Position numbers and translations under genes: made by a program. Shown here in pieces: positions 35,723 to 44,608 of a stretch of 64,000 nt of DNA. Within the stretch, counting starts at the first letter, position 1, and every line of letters starts with the position of its first letter. Source of the DNA: Stenotrophomonas maltophilia (GTDB lineage: Bacteria > Pseudomonadota > Gammaproteobacteria > Xanthomonadales > Xanthomonadaceae); assembly GCF_900186865.1 (NCBI RefSeq), contig NZ_LT906480.1, positions 2,932,001 through 2,996,000 on the forward strand, given 5' to 3'. The notes beneath the pieces were generated by a model. It ran no database searches, had not been told where the DNA came from, and saw nothing but the letters and a program-made list of their open reading frames with translations.

Positions 35723-35800
35723 AAAAAGGGGACGGAGGGGATTAAGTCGTTTCCGGCACAGCCGGGGCAAGAACGACTTAATCCCCTCCGTCCCTTTTTT
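35723..35800. repeat. Long palindromic hairpin, 29-bp arms
   Basis: The left arm 35723-35751 and right arm 35772-35800 are inverted copies apart from one base, around a 20-bp loop, ending in TTTTTT. It works as a bidirectional terminator between convergent genes, and its left arm recurs at 33551-33580, so it is also a dispersed element. Confidence 0.85.
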
Positions 35801-35802
35801 CA

Positions 35803-36066
35803 CTACAGCGCCTCGCCGGCGTCGGCCAGGCGCGATTCAATCAGCGCATACCACTGCTGCAGCACGTCGATCAGCATGTCCAGTTCGGCGTCGGTACGCT
35901 GTGCGCGGCCACTGCGCAGGCAGGCCTGGGCTTCCTGCAACTGGGCAAGGAAGCCGGCCACGGTGTCCGCCTGCAGGATCAACCCCGGCAGGCGCCGCCC
36001 GGGAATGCGCACCACCGCATGGTTGCCGAGCTGGCCGTACACACTCAGTGTGGTTTCCGTCTTCAT
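35803..36066 (-). CDS. Small conserved hypothetical protein (possibly DUF6959-like)
   Basis: 87 residues from the ATG at 36066; upstream ATG 36093 or GTG 36102 are also possible and no RBS decides. The segment NHAVVRIPGRRLPGLILQADTV followed by a helical region with many Gln, Leu and Asp is reminiscent of DUF6959 proteins, but I am not certain. No signal peptide or membrane segment. It lies between two convergent transcription blocks. Confidence 0.6.
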   Translation of the reverse strand: MKTETTLSVYGQLGNHAVVRIPGRRLPGLILQADTVAGFLAQLQEAQACLRSGRAQRTDAELDMLIDVLQQWYALIESRLADAGEAL

Positions 36067-36121
36067 GGAAAGAGGCAGGAATTGAGCGTTCATCGCGTGC
36101 ACCAGGGAAAACCTGAGCCGC

Positions 36122-36204
36122 CGGCAGGCGTGGTCAACGGGGGAGACGTAACCACGTCCTGCCGACGGTCAGGGGGGACTCGGGATACCGGGGCATGGCC
36201 CCGG
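36122..36204 (-). terminator. Two hairpins after the BamE-OmpA lipoprotein gene
   Basis: CCGGGGC-atg-GCCCCGG (36188-36204) lies 10 bp after the stop on the minus strand. A longer stem joins CGGCAGG-CGTGGT (36122-36134) and ACCACG-TCCTGCCG (36151-36164) with one bulged base. Confidence 0.6.
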
Positions 36205-36214
36205 TGCGGGATTC

Positions 36215-37051
36215 TCAGCGCGGCTGGGCCATTCCGGCGATCTGCACGCGACGGTTCGGCGCCAGGCAGGCGATCAGCTCGCGACGGTTGCGCTGCTCGC
36301 ACTGCACGATCGGCTCGGCTGCGCCCCGCCCTTCGGCGCTGATGCTGGCCGCAGGCACTCCACCCTGCACCAGCGCGCTGCGCACGGCCTCGGCACGTCG
36401 CTGCGACAGTGCCTGGTTGTAGCTGGCACTGCCGATACGGTCGGTGTACCCGGTCACCCGGATCGACTGCACCTGCGCGGCCTCGCGTACCTGCGCCAGG
36501 ATGCCCTGCACCGCCTGCTGGCCTTCAGCGCTGAGTACCGCACTGTCGAAGCCGAACAGCGCGTCGGCCGACAATCGCAGCGGCTGCTCCGGCAGCGGCG
36601 CCGGTGCAGGCGGCGCCGGCGGCCGCGGCGGGTCGAGCACCGCCGCACATGATTCAGGCTTCCAGTAGCCACCCTGGGCGATGCCCTTGCTGTCGAAGCG
36701 CACCTGGAACTGGCAGGTGAAATACTCCGCGCCCTGCGCAGTGCGGAAGTTGAAGAGGTAGTTCCACTCGCGCACGCCCCACATGCCTTCGTTGAAGTGC
36801 GGCGTGCCCAGCAAGGTATACAGCTGCCGCTTGCTCATGCCCGGCGCGAAGCGGCGCAGGTCGGCGACGTCGGGATAGATGCCTTCCTTCAACGAGGCCT
36901 TCGAGGCCTCCGGGAACTGCACGGCGGTGGTTTCGGCAGGACCATCGGCGGCCGGCGCATGGCTGCGGCAGGCGGCCAACAGGCCCATTCCCAGGACCAG
37001 GCCCAGCACTGCGGCCATCTGGCCGGTGCGGGCGATGCGATGCTGTTTCAT
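36215..37051 (-). CDS. Lipoprotein with BamE/SmpA-like and OmpA-like domains
   Basis: 278 residues from the ATG at 37051, with AAAGGGGGA 8 bases upstream. Lipobox LLAAC near residue 28. Residues about 55-140 resemble the SmpA/OmlA/BamE fold (FAPGMSKRQLYTLLGTPHFNEG). A proline-rich linker (about 145-165) leads to an OmpA-like peptidoglycan-binding domain (about 170-278: VTGYTDRIGSASYNQALSQRRAEAV). It likely ties the outer membrane to peptidoglycan. It lies just downstream of the giant adhesin on the same strand, 61 bp away, so it may be co-transcribed and support the adhesin. Confidence 0.82.
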   Translation of the reverse strand: MKQHRIARTGQMAAVLGLVLGMGLLAACRSHAPAADGPAETTAVQFPEASKASLKEGIYPDVADLRRFAPGMSKRQLYTLLGTPHFNEGMWGVREWNYLFNFRTAQGAEYFTCQFQVRFDSKGIAQGGYWKPESCAAVLDPPRPPAPPAPAPLPEQPLRLSADALFGFDSAVLSAEGQQAVQGILAQVREAAQVQSIRVTGYTDRIGSASYNQALSQRRAEAVRSALVQGGVPAASISAEGRGAAEPIVQCEQRNRRELIACLAPNRRVQIAGMAQPR

Positions 37052-37112
37052 GTCATTCCCCCTTTGGACGTTTCCGCGATGCCGGGCCGCGCATGCGGCC
37101 CGGCGGCGGGGA

Positions 37113-40100
37113 TCACCACTGGATGCCGGCACCGACGGCCACACCGGCCTCGCCACGGCTGTTGGTGGAGCCGCTGAACTTGTAGATCCAGCGCCCTCCC
37201 TCGGAGACACCGGAGATACCGACTGCCACGCCCGACTCGCCGTTGTAGCTGCCGGCGGCGACCGAGGCCATGCTGCGGCCCGCTTCGCTGGGCTGCGGCA
37301 GGGCTGCGGTGGCCATCGCCGAGGCGATACCGGCCGAAGCGCGGTTGTCGGTCTTGCGCAGGTCACGCTCGAAGCCGCCCATGCGCTCGTCGGTGTAGGC
37401 CTTCGACCAATCCAGGGTCTGCGCCATGCCCGACTTCAGCTGGTCCACGTTGACCGCGTCGGTACCGGCGGTGCCGGCGGCGACGTTGCGCACCGTGGTC
37501 GGGCCGCTGTTGGTGCTGCCCAAGGTGACGCTGTTGTAGTTGGTCGCACCGTTCACCGTGGTGTCGTAGCGGATCGTGCCCTGCTGCGAGGCCTGCAGCT
37601 GGCGCACGTTGACCGCATCGGTGGCCTGCGAACCGTCGGCCACGTTGACCACCTGGCGTTCGGCACCGGCGGCACCCACCGAGACCGTGTTGGCCCGGTT
37701 CGCCACCGAACCCGCACCCAGCGCCACCGAGTTGTCGGCCTGCGCCTGCGAACCATTGCCCAGCGCGGTCGAGTTGGCACCGGCGGCAGTGGAGCCTGCG
37801 CCACCTGCGGCCGAGTTGGCACCGCTGGCGGATGGATCGGCCAGGTTGTTGGTGTTGTTGGCGCGGAAGCTGCCGGCCACGTTGGTGATGTTCTGGATCT
37901 TCTGGTCGGTGTACTTCTTAGATTCGTCGATGGCGTAGTTCACGCCATTCTTCAGCTGGCCGACATTGGTTGCGTCGTACGTATCGGAGCCGTCGGCGAC
38001 ATGGGTGATCTTGCGCTCGCTGCCAGTGCTGCCGATGGACACCTCACCGGCCGAGTTGCTGGCGCCGGTCTGCCCGTACGCGCCGGTATAGCCGCTCTGG
38101 GCGCCAACGCTGGCCACCGAACCGGCACCCAGCGCCACGCTGTTGCCGGCGCTGGCGCTGGCGCCGTTGCCGACCGCCACGCTGTTGGCACCGGCTGCAC
38201 TGGCCTGCGGCCCGACCGCCACCGCTTCCGCACCGGCAGCCGTTGCAGCCGCTGCCGTCGAGTTCACCGCCAGGTAGGCACTGCCACCGCCACCGTTGGT
38301 GATGCGCTGGTTGAGGACCTTCAGCGAGCCGTCCACTGCAGTGAAGGCGGCGGTGACGTTGTTGTAGTCGCCGCTGGTGAAGGTGCCATCGGTGGCGATG
38401 CTGGAGATGCTGAACTTCGGCGCGGTCCACACGTTGGTGGTGCCGTTGTAGGCGGTCGTGCCACCGAAGTAGTTGGCGATGGTGCTGTTCGTGTTGAACA
38501 GCTGGTCGCCGGTGATGGCATCGCTGCTGCCGGCCAGGATGCTGCCGGCGGCGACGTTGGTGATCTTCACCGCGCCGGTGCCGGTGCCCGTCAGCGTCAC
38601 GCTGTTGAGCACGTTGCCGCTGCCGTCGACGTCGTACTTCACGGCAAGCTTGTCGATCTCGCCGGTCTGGTCGGCGACGTTGGCCAGCGAGTTGCTGACC
38701 GCATCGAAGGCGGTACCGACGTCGTTGTAGCTGCCCTTGGTCACGGTGCCGTTGGCGGCGACATTGTTGATCGAGTACGTCGGTGCGGTCAGTACGCCGC
38801 TGGCGTTGACCGCCGCGCCACCACCCAGATGAGTGGCCACGGCCTGGTTGGCAGCAAACAGCTGGGCTCCGTTGATGGCCTCGCTGCTGGTGGCACTGAC
38901 CTGGCCCGGGCCGAGGTTGCGCAGCGTGGTGGCGGTGCCGGTCTGGCCGAGCGTGGCACTGGCGTAGTTGACGCTGCCGTCGCCGTTGAGGTCATAGCGC
39001 AGGGCGCCCTGCTCCGACGCCTGCAGCTGGCCCAGGTTGACCGCATCGGTCGCGGCGGTACCGGCGGCCATGTTGGTGACCTGGCGTTCGGCACCCGCCG
39101 CACCGATGGACACGCTGTTGGCACGGTCGGCCAGGCTGCCGGCACCCACCGCGATACTGTTGGCGGCGGTGGCGCGGGCGTTGGTACCGACCGCGATCGA
39201 GTCGGCGCCGGTGGCCAGCGCCTCGGTACCGGTCGAGTTCACCCGCAGGTACCTGGTGCCACCGTTGCGGATATCGGTGATCTGCGTGTTGAGATTGACC
39301 AGCGAGCCGTCGACCGCGGCGAAAGCATCAGTGGCGTTCTCATACAGGCCCTTGGCGATGGCGCCGCCGGTGGAGATGGTGCTGATCTCGAACAGCGGTG
39401 CAGTGAACGCGCCGCTGGCCGGATCGAAGGCCGCGCGGCCGCCGAAGAAGCTGGCGATGGCAGCATTGGTCGCCGCCAGCTGGCCGCCATTGACCGCTTC
39501 CAGGCTGCCGGTGGTGACCGCACCGCCGGCCAGGTTGCCGATGGTGGTGGTGCCGGTGCCCGCGCCAAGCGTGACACGACGGTAGTTCGGATTGCCGCCG
39601 GCATCCAGGTCGTAGGTGACGGCGGCATCGGCCACGCCGTTGATCAGGCTGATCGCGCCCTTCAACTGGGCTACGTTGACCGCATCGGTGTTGACGCTAC
39701 CGGCAGCCACGTTGGTGATCTGGCGCTCGCCACCACCGGCGGTGCCCACCGACACTTCGCCCGCCGAAACCTGCGGAGCAGTCAGGCCGTAAGCACTGTA
39801 GCTGGCCTGCGCGCCGCGCAGTGCGGCCGAGCGGTAGCCCAGTGCGACCGAGTTGGCCTGGTTGGAGGTGGCTTCAGCACCGAGCAGGGTCTGCCCGTTT
39901 GCGGTACCGACGGCACTGTCGCCGACGATCACCGAATGGCCCATGCGCGCAGCGTAGTCCGCGGTCGGTACACCGGTCGGGTTGCTCGGGTCGTTGACCC
40001 CATCACCCGGGAAGGCGACGTTGGCATCGACCTTCGGCAATTCGTGCCGTGCATTGGCACCGATCACCACTTCCTTCGAACCGTTGGCGAAGGCGCCATC

Positions 40101-42407
40101 GCCCATCAGCACCTGGTAGTCCTGCGCGGCGTTCACGGCCCAGCACGAGATGTCAGCCAGGGCGACGTCCAGGCACTTGGCGGCCCACGCCGGCGAGTCC
40201 TTCGGCAGCAGCAGGCCCAGCAGGCCGCCCGGATTGCCGTTGTTGATGTTGTAGATGTAGCTGTCGGAGGTAACGCCACCGATCAGGGTCAGGTGCGAGC
40301 TGCCACCGGTAGCGGCACCGCCCAGCCCGTTGAGGGTGCTGCCGACCGGCGACAGGTTGACCACCGGCAGGCCCAGCACATTGACCGTCGAGTAGGTCTG
40401 CATCACGTTGGCATTGCTGAGCTTGAGGTTGCCGTTGCTCAGGTAGCCATCGCCACCGAACAGGCTGGTGGTGGTCGGGCCGATCAGCTGCCCGACATTG
40501 CCGACCAGGCCGCCGGTGCCGATGATCAGGCCCGCGTTCGGATCGGCCGGAGCCGGCGCCTTCGGGCTGGTGGGCGGGATCGCCGAGGGCTTGGTCAGGC
40601 CGAGGCCACCGAGCGTGCCGCCGACCAGGCCGCCGACCGCGCTGCCCAGATTGCCGAGGGTGCCATTGAGGTTGCCGTTGAGCAGGTTGCCCACGGCACT
40701 GCCGACGTTGCCGAGCGTGTTGCCCAGCAGGCCACCCAGGCCAGTGCCGGAGCCGGTGGCGCCATTGAGCAGACCGCCGACGGAACCGACGGTGTTGTTG
40801 AGCGTGCCGCCGACCGCAGTGCCGACGCTGCCAACCGTGCCGCCGACTGCGCCACCCACGCTGCCGACGGTGCCATTGAGGGCGCCGCCGACCGCACCAC
40901 CGACGCTGCCTACGGCGCCGTTCAGTGCGCCGCCTACGGCGCCCACGGTGTTGTTGAGCGTGCCGCCCACGGCACCGCCGACGCTGCCGACCGTACCATT
41001 CAGGGCGCCGCCGACCGCACCACCGACGGTGCCTACGGTGCCGTTCAGTGCGCCGCCCACGGCGCCCACGGTGTTGTTGAGCGTGCCGCCTACGGCGCCG
41101 CCCACGCTGCCGACCGTGCCATTCAGGGCTCCGCCGACCGCACCACCGACGGTGCCTACGGCGCCGTTCAGTGCGCCGCCTACGGCGCCTACAGTGTTGT
41201 TGAGTGTGCCGCCTACGGCGCCGCCCACGCTGCCGACCGTGCCGTTGAGGGCGCCGCCGACCGCACCACCGACGGTGCCTACGGTGCCGTTCAGTGTGCC
41301 GCCTACGGCGCCGCCCACGCTGCCAACCGTGCCATTCAGGGCACCACCGACCGTACCACCGACGCTGCCCACGGTGCCATTCAGTGCGCCACCCACGGCG
41401 CCTACAGTGTTGTTGAGCGTGCCGCCTACGGCGCCGCCCACGCTGCCGACCGTGCCATTGAGGGCACCACCGACCGCGCTGCCGACCGTACCGACGGTGC
41501 CGTTGAGCGCACCACCGACTGCATTGCCTGCGGCGCCGACCGCACTACCCACCAGCCCACCGACACCCAGCGCGCTGTTCTGCGCCGCAACCGTTGCCTG
41601 GCCGGCCAGTTTCAGATTGCGATCGGCAACCACTTCCTGGCCATTCGGCGCCTGCACGCGCACCTTGCCGGCAGCACCAGCATCGAATGCTGCGGTGATC
41701 GCGCGATCGTGGGTTTCTCCCGGCAATTCCTCCTTGGCGGGCAGCGTGATCGCCGCCGTCGCCTTTACCTGGCCCTGGGCGTCGATCTGGTGGCCTGCCA
41801 CCTTCAGCTTCGAATCCAGCGCCCCATCCACAGAAGCCTTCAGACCCCGCAGTGCGCCCGCCGGCGCGCCGCTGATGCCGGCGGCCGCCTTTGCACCGGC
41901 ATCGATTGATGCCACCTGAGCGCCGCCAAGACCGATGTTGGCATTCGCTCGGACATCAGCGGCAAGCCTTGGCACGGCGACCTGCTTCGGCGCCGTGTTC
42001 GCGGCCAGCTTGACCTGCACGGAGGCCGGCAGCACGTCACGCACCACCGGCAGCGACGCGGTGCTCAACTGCAGGCCGACGCGCGCATCCGCGCTGATCG
42101 CCGGGCTGCTCTGGGCCTGGCTTGCGGCAGCCGCGAGGGCTACCTCGGCATCGACCTTGACTGGCATCGGCTGGGTGTACTTGGCTGCAAGAGCCTGCAG
42201 ATCACGCAGCGACTGATTGGATTCGGATGCTCCCGCGTGGCCACTGGCCAGCACACACAGCAGTGCCAGGGCGAGCGTGGTGGGCATCAGCAGGAAGGCG
42301 CGCGGATCCCGCGCGGCGCTGCCGCCGCTGTCGCCGGTGGCCAGTTCCGAGGCCACAACCAGAGCATTGAGCTGGCGGTTCCATACACGCCGGTAGATGC
42401 GATTCAT
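37113..42407 (-). CDS. Giant trimeric autotransporter adhesin (YadA type)
   Basis: 1764 residues from the ATG at 42407 (MNRIYRRVWN), with GGGGGAAG upstream. An extended signal peptide region (ESPR: NRIYRRVWNRQLNALVV) comes first, then a signal sequence ending SGHAGA (about 60). About 280-600 is a glycine-rich array built from GGALNGTVGSVGG and GGTLNNTVGAV units. A head region with two cysteines (CLDVALADISC) follows, then repeated YadA-like head and neck motifs (NSVALGAGS, DAVNVAQLK, ERQVTNVA) and the C-terminal membrane anchor ending AGIQW. It should form a surface fibre for attachment and biofilm. The gene is intact. Confidence 0.93.
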   Translation of the reverse strand: MNRIYRRVWNRQLNALVVASELATGDSGGSAARDPRAFLLMPTTLALALLCVLASGHAGASESNQSLRDLQALAAKYTQPMPVKVDAEVALAAAASQAQSSPAISADARVGLQLSTASLPVVRDVLPASVQVKLAANTAPKQVAVPRLAADVRANANIGLGGAQVASIDAGAKAAAGISGAPAGALRGLKASVDGALDSKLKVAGHQIDAQGQVKATAAITLPAKEELPGETHDRAITAAFDAGAAGKVRVQAPNGQEVVADRNLKLAGQATVAAQNSALGVGGLVGSAVGAAGNAVGGALNGTVGTVGSAVGGALNGTVGSVGGAVGGTLNNTVGAVGGALNGTVGSVGGTVGGALNGTVGSVGGAVGGTLNGTVGTVGGAVGGALNGTVGSVGGAVGGTLNNTVGAVGGALNGAVGTVGGAVGGALNGTVGSVGGAVGGTLNNTVGAVGGALNGTVGTVGGAVGGALNGTVGSVGGAVGGTLNNTVGAVGGALNGAVGSVGGAVGGALNGTVGSVGGAVGGTVGSVGTAVGGTLNNTVGSVGGLLNGATGSGTGLGGLLGNTLGNVGSAVGNLLNGNLNGTLGNLGSAVGGLVGGTLGGLGLTKPSAIPPTSPKAPAPADPNAGLIIGTGGLVGNVGQLIGPTTTSLFGGDGYLSNGNLKLSNANVMQTYSTVNVLGLPVVNLSPVGSTLNGLGGAATGGSSHLTLIGGVTSDSYIYNINNGNPGGLLGLLLPKDSPAWAAKCLDVALADISCWAVNAAQDYQVLMGDGAFANGSKEVVIGANARHELPKVDANVAFPGDGVNDPSNPTGVPTADYAARMGHSVIVGDSAVGTANGQTLLGAEATSNQANSVALGYRSAALRGAQASYSAYGLTAPQVSAGEVSVGTAGGGERQITNVAAGSVNTDAVNVAQLKGAISLINGVADAAVTYDLDAGGNPNYRRVTLGAGTGTTTIGNLAGGAVTTGSLEAVNGGQLAATNAAIASFFGGRAAFDPASGAFTAPLFEISTISTGGAIAKGLYENATDAFAAVDGSLVNLNTQITDIRNGGTRYLRVNSTGTEALATGADSIAVGTNARATAANSIAVGAGSLADRANSVSIGAAGAERQVTNMAAGTAATDAVNLGQLQASEQGALRYDLNGDGSVNYASATLGQTGTATTLRNLGPGQVSATSSEAINGAQLFAANQAVATHLGGGAAVNASGVLTAPTYSINNVAANGTVTKGSYNDVGTAFDAVSNSLANVADQTGEIDKLAVKYDVDGSGNVLNSVTLTGTGTGAVKITNVAAGSILAGSSDAITGDQLFNTNSTIANYFGGTTAYNGTTNVWTAPKFSISSIATDGTFTSGDYNNVTAAFTAVDGSLKVLNQRITNGGGGSAYLAVNSTAAAATAAGAEAVAVGPQASAAGANSVAVGNGASASAGNSVALGAGSVASVGAQSGYTGAYGQTGASNSAGEVSIGSTGSERKITHVADGSDTYDATNVGQLKNGVNYAIDESKKYTDQKIQNITNVAGSFRANNTNNLADPSASGANSAAGGAGSTAAGANSTALGNGSQAQADNSVALGAGSVANRANTVSVGAAGAERQVVNVADGSQATDAVNVRQLQASQQGTIRYDTTVNGATNYNSVTLGSTNSGPTTVRNVAAGTAGTDAVNVDQLKSGMAQTLDWSKAYTDERMGGFERDLRKTDNRASAGIASAMATAALPQPSEAGRSMASVAAGSYNGESGVAVGISGVSEGGRWIYKFSGSTNSRGEAGVAVGAGIQW
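40600..41575 (-). repeat. In-gene tandem repeat region of the adhesin
   Basis: About 1 kb of near-identical units encoding alternations of GGALNGTVGSV, GGAVGGTLNNTVGAV and variants. Unit lengths are multiples of three, so copy-number change would keep the frame. Confidence 0.9.
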
Positions 42408-42434
42408 GAGCACTTCCCCCGTAGGCGAACAACT

Positions 42435-42478
42435 TGAATGTCAGTGGACTTGCCGTTAGGCAGGTGACTGACATTTCA
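42435..42478. promoter_or_regulatory. Inverted repeat upstream of the adhesin gene
   Basis: TGAATGTCAGT (42435-42445) and ACTGACATTTCA (42467-42478) are inverted copies with one extra base, 28 to 71 bp before the adhesin ATG. It could be a regulator site or a 5' UTR hairpin. Confidence 0.5.
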
Positions 42479-42642
42479 GCGTTTGCAACGGTGGCTGCGC
42501 ACTTCATTCCGGCACGGCAATCGCGCATTCCGGCAAATCCACGGCCGGAATCGGCAGCGGGCTATGCAGAAGCGGCAACGATATCGGCAAGCGCATGGGC
42601 AATTCCGGCAGAAACCACCCCGAAACCCTTGCGGCGCTTGAT

Positions 42643-43623
42643 TCAGGCCGGCTGGCCGATCTGCGCGGGAGCGCGCATCAGCGTATCGCGCGGCAGCTCG
42701 CCGAAAACCTTGCGGTAGTTGTCGGCAAAGCGGGAGAGGTCCCATAGGCCACAGCTGAGGGCGATCGCCTTCACCGAACGGCGGCTGGAATCGGCCATGG
42801 ACAGGCTGCGGCAGGCAGCGCACAGGCGCAGCATCGACAGATAACGGTTGGGCGAAGTTCCGAACAGGTCCTCGAAGGCATAGCGCAGGCCGCGTTCGCT
42901 GACACCCGCCGCGTCGCATATCTCGTTCATGTAGATATTGCGGCGCAGGTTGAGCCGCATGAAGTTCTCCGCCCGCTGCGCGATCAGATAATGCGTGCGC
43001 CGGGCGCGGCTTCAGCCGGGGCGATCGGCGGCGCCTGCACCGAGCAGGGCCTGCACGTGCTCGTGCAGCAATCGTTCGGTTTCCTGCGGCTGCAGGCCAG
43101 CGCCCTGGCCGAGCTGAAGATGCAGCTGCTGATAATGATGGGCGAGTGGTGCCGAATCGTTCGCCAGATTGAACAGTGAAAGTGCCTGACCCGCGGGCGG
43201 TGTGCTGCGCAGGCTCAGTTCGGTCAACTTGCGTTGCACCCGTGCGACCGGCACCAGCATCAGGGTCATGTGCGTACCGGGGCTGAGCGTAAACTCGCTG
43301 ATGCCTTCGGGCATCACCGTCAGCGCCATCCCCGGTGCAAGCGGCACCCCGTGGCACCAGCTCAGTGTTTCATCGGTGGCGTGCAGATACCCCAGCATCG
43401 CCCAGTCGGGTGGCAGCATGAAGCGGCCACGGCAGTGGAAACCGCAACTGATGCTGCAGAACAGGGCTTCCTCATGCACGCGCGAGGCGAAGGCCGCCCG
43501 CGGCCCGTTGCCATCGAGCAGCAGCAGTTCGACATCGCACACGCGAAGTACGCCGCCCAGCGTCGCCAGATCGATCGATCGCAGGCCGCTGTCGTCGCTG
43601 TCTTCTACCCCACCATCGACCAT
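42643..43623 (-). pseudogene. AraC-family (FeaR-like) regulator with in-frame TGA stop
   Basis: The frame from the ATG at 43623 runs 203 codons to TGA (43012-43014) and continues in the same frame for 122 more codons to 42643; together they make a normal AraC-family length of about 326. The N-terminal part (43623-43012) has an AraC ligand-domain pattern (LSWCHGVPLAPGMALTV). The second part has the two HTH motifs (YMNEICDAAGVSERGLRYAFEDLFG and SVKAIALSCGLWDLSRFADNYRKVFGELP). The first HTH begins about 20 codons after the TGA, and ATG 42960 could restart the DNA-binding half. GGGGGGA precedes the chosen start; 43764 is an upstream alternative. It lies upstream of the adhesin on the same strand. 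Confidence 0.82.
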
Positions 43624-44318
43624 GACAGTGTCGTCCCCCCGTTGATCCGCAACTCGCTGCGGCCCCCACTGCCTGACAGGGCCACACCATTCCTCCAGGA
43701 ACCTTCGCCATTGCCGGGATGGCCGCGGCCGGTGCCGCGCGACCAACCCGGTTGAAAGCAGCAACGTGAGAGCGAGTATGCCCGATAATCATCGAAGGTA
43801 AACCCGAACTCCGCATTGAAGAAAATAGATACAGAGATGAAGAAAATGTCGTCGCCAGTGGCACGATATTCGCATGCACCATTTGCGCCATCACAATATC
43901 TGCACGTCGATGAATCGTTTTGCCAGCGAACGGATACGCGTCACAGAAACAACCTGAAAGTTTAAGGGCTGCCGCGTTTCTGCCGAATTTGCATATAGGT
44001 TCCAGTTTGCAGCCAACCGCCATTCAGGCAAAGTCGACGACACGGTGATCCGGTCGCTTCAAAAACGACCACACCTGGGGGAGCGTATGACCACGACCGT
44101 ATCGCAGAACAGTTCGACCGCCGGCGCATCGCCGCGTGGTTGCGACGTTGCGGCCGGCATTTCCCCCGGGGCAGATCACCAGGAATGAGCACGGCGGGTC
44201 ATTCCCGTCATGCCACCCCGCCAGGATGTGCGGGGCCCACGGACGATCCCGGCGGAGCCGGGCCACCGCCCAACAGGTGTCCTGCATCTGCAGACAACAA
44301 GTAGAGGGAGACAAGGCC
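43624..44318. other. Gene-free region before the Tad locus
   Basis: About 690 bp with AT-richer patches (43770-43960) than the rest of the window. It contains a sequence matching the sigma-54 -24/-12 pattern on the + strand (TGGCACGATATTCGCA, 43860-43875, GG-N10-GC). I see no convincing gene. It should hold the promoter for the Tad operon and that of the AraC gene. Confidence 0.4.
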
Positions 44319-44519
44319 ATGAACGCATCCATCCGCAAGTTCCTGAAGGAAGAAGATGGCGTCACCGCGCTCGAGTACGGGCTGCTGGCCGCCGTCATCG
44401 CCGGCATCCTGATCGCGGTCGGCAACAAGGAGATCAAGGGGTTCTTCGAGACGCTGTTCAAGAACCTCTCCGAACTCGCCACCAAGGCCTCCGGGTCAGC
44501 ACCTGCGACCGGCGGCTGA
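44319..44519 (+). CDS. flp: Flp-type pilin
   Basis: 66 residues with GAGGGAG upstream of the ATG. Prepilin cleavage site EEDG|VTALEYGLLAAVIAG: cut after Gly14, with Glu at +5 and Tyr at +6 of the mature protein, the Flp signature. The mature subunit (52 residues) builds the Tad pilus fibre. A hairpin lies between it and the next gene, so it may be made in excess of the assembly proteins. Confidence 0.95.
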   Translation: MNASIRKFLKEEDGVTALEYGLLAAVIAGILIAVGNKEIKGFFETLFKNLSELATKASGSAPATGG

Positions 44520-44532
44520 GCCTGCGTGCATC

Positions 44533-44562
44533 GCACATCCCTGCAGCGGTGCTGGGATGTGC
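44533..44562 (+). terminator. Hairpin between flp and the prepilin peptidase
   Basis: GCACATCCC (44533-44541) pairs perfectly with GGGATGTGC (44554-44562) 13 bp after flp, without a T run. It is likely a partial terminator or RNA stabiliser. Confidence 0.55.
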
Positions 44563-44608
44563 CCGGTGGCAACTGCAGGCTGTCCAATGACGGACGACGG
44601 AGTGCGCG

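Noticed and set aside
36879..41909. A 1676-codon open frame on the + strand
   Set aside because: It is antisense to the adhesin; codon bias and the Gly-rich repeats of the real gene keep the opposite strand open. It has no start signals or recognisable domains.
43012..43014. TGA read as selenocysteine in the AraC gene
   Set aside because: No selenoprotein context, no hairpin that I recognise as a SECIS element after the codon, and the family has no selenocysteine.
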